Positions 5,681 through 6,285 of a DNA stretch of 6,285 nt are shown piece after piece (the stretch's first letter is position 1; each line of letters opens with the position of its first letter). Source of the DNA: Bacillota bacterium (GTDB lineage: Bacteria; Bacillota; Clostridia; Lachnospirales; Lachnospiraceae); NCBI GenBank assembly GCA_023419655.1, contig JAEZXP010000120.1:1-6285 (forward strand), in the 5' to 3' direction. The notes under the pieces were generated by a model. It had not been told where the DNA came from. It ran no database searches and was given only the letters and a program-made list of their open reading frames with translations. A program made the position numbers and the translations under genes.

Positions 5681-6193
5681 CTATAACAATCCATCCATTA
5701 AATGCACTGTGATTTTTTTATTTGCCGTGTCCACGTCCAGAATACATTCTTTAATGGAAGGAAGCAATATCTCTTTGTTATCCTTTGTCTTGACAATATA
5801 GATATCATTCGCCGCCGAGGTAAGAATCTCAGTTAAAATACCAAGCTTATTGCCATCTTCGGTATACACCTCGGAATCAATGAGGTCAAAAATAAAATAT
5901 TCATCCTCATCTAATTCTATCGCATCCGCTCTTGGTATTAAAAGGTCCTTGCCTTTGTACTTTTCAATGTCATTGATATCATTGATATTCTTAAATTTTA
6001 ATATAAGGAGATTCTTAAAACATTTCACTCTTTCGATTTCCAGGGGGATATATTCCTTCCCTGTATCCAGATATACCTGCTTTAAATCTTCGAATCGATT
6101 CATATCATCCGTTGTCGGGAAAACCTTAACCTCTCCCTTGATTCCATGGGTGGTTGTAATTACACCGACTCTCAGATAATTCTCCATATCCAT
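5681..6193 (-). CDS. rimM: 16S rRNA processing protein RimM
   Basis: A 170-residue RimM, the 30S maturation factor that binds S19 and helps form the 16S 3' (head) domain. The N-terminal RimM domain shows LRVGVITTTHGIKGEVKVFPTTDD (7-30) and the C-terminal PRC-barrel shows DEYFIFDLIDSEVY (97-110), GILTEILTSAANDIYIV (118-134) and ILLPSIKECILDVD (142-155). The usual 'YY.DLIG' pattern is slightly altered to YFIFDLID. I chose ATG 6193 because GAGGTG lies four bases upstream. The longer start at 6205 has its ribosome-like AGGA touching the codon, and the ATG at 6187 is too far from it. Upstream 6206-6285 shows no gene; the 3' end of another operon gene may lie just outside. Confidence 0.96.
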   Translation of the reverse strand: MDMENYLRVGVITTTHGIKGEVKVFPTTDDMNRFEDLKQVYLDTGKEYIPLEIERVKCFKNLLILKFKNINDINDIEKYKGKDLLIPRADAIELDEDEYFIFDLIDSEVYTEDGNKLGILTEILTSAANDIYIVKTKDNKEILLPSIKECILDVDTANKKITVHLMDGLL

Positions 6194-6197
6194 TGTA

Positions 6198-6203
6198 CAC
6201 CTC
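6198..6203 (-). promoter_or_regulatory. Ribosome binding site that fixes the rimM start
   Basis: GAGGTG on the minus strand, 4 bases (6 from the GAGG core) before the ATG at 6193. It favours this start over the ATGs at 6205 and 6187. Confidence 0.6.
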
Positions 6204-6285
6204 ATTCCTGTGCATAGGTTGATAGTGAAACAGGCTGTTGTATAATGATATTAGGGTCTTGTATCTTCCTAATACCATTTTACAA

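Noticed and set aside
5850..6179. 109-codon plus-strand open frame opposite rimM
   Set aside because: Ser/Ile-rich shadow of rimM codons; no ribosome site and no motif.
6206..6285. Promoter or gene end upstream of rimM
   Set aside because: Several AT-rich hexamers resemble -10 boxes, but none is paired with a good -35 box, and no conserved coding frame can be read in 80 bases.

Overview
The window is a stretch of chromosomal core genome from a moderately low-GC Firmicute, most likely class Clostridia and possibly Lachnospiraceae. This is inferred from three things: the gene order rimM-trmD-rplS-lepB-ylqF(rbgA)-rnhB-ylqH-yraN-pgeF, the AGGAGG-type ribosome binding sites, and the Firmicutes-style protein versions (RNase HII with an N-terminal extension, RbgA, a stand-alone FlhB C-terminal protein). 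Every real gene lies on the minus strand, so transcription runs from the right end to the left end. I see no mobile element, CRISPR array, tRNA or rRNA.

Right part (about 4200-6205): rimM (16S processing factor), trmD (tRNA m1G37 methyltransferase) and rplS (ribosomal protein L19), the classical ribosome/tRNA maturation operon. Between trmD and rplS, where these genes normally sit close together, there is a 66-codon C-terminal stump of an endonuclease/exonuclease/phosphatase (EEP) protein. It begins one codon after the trmD stop and in the same frame. It is followed by a tandem 10-bp repeat, a possible promoter -10 box, and a structured 5' leader that looks like the Firmicutes L19 autoregulatory leader, then a strong RBS and rplS. 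A good rho-independent terminator follows rplS and splits the cluster.

Middle and left part (2-4032): a second set, lepB (signal peptidase I, TTG start), ylqF/rbgA (50S assembly GTPase), rnhB (RNase HII), ylqH (FlhB C-terminal-like, TTG start), yraN (UPF0102) and pgeF (laccase-domain peptidoglycan-editing / purine nucleoside enzyme). Gaps are about 18 to 106 bases and no terminator is visible between them, so they probably form one transcription unit. The 167-bp gap in front of lepB carries a sequence element, CTATGATAGA, also found in front of rplS.

Together the genes cover ribosome and tRNA maturation, protein export, RNA:DNA hybrid removal and small housekeeping factors. This is mostly ordinary core genome and I found no convincing new multi-gene system. 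The points worth a second look are the EEP stump in the trmD-rplS gap, the L19-type leader with its possible promoter, the element shared by the two promoter regions, and the non-ATG starts.
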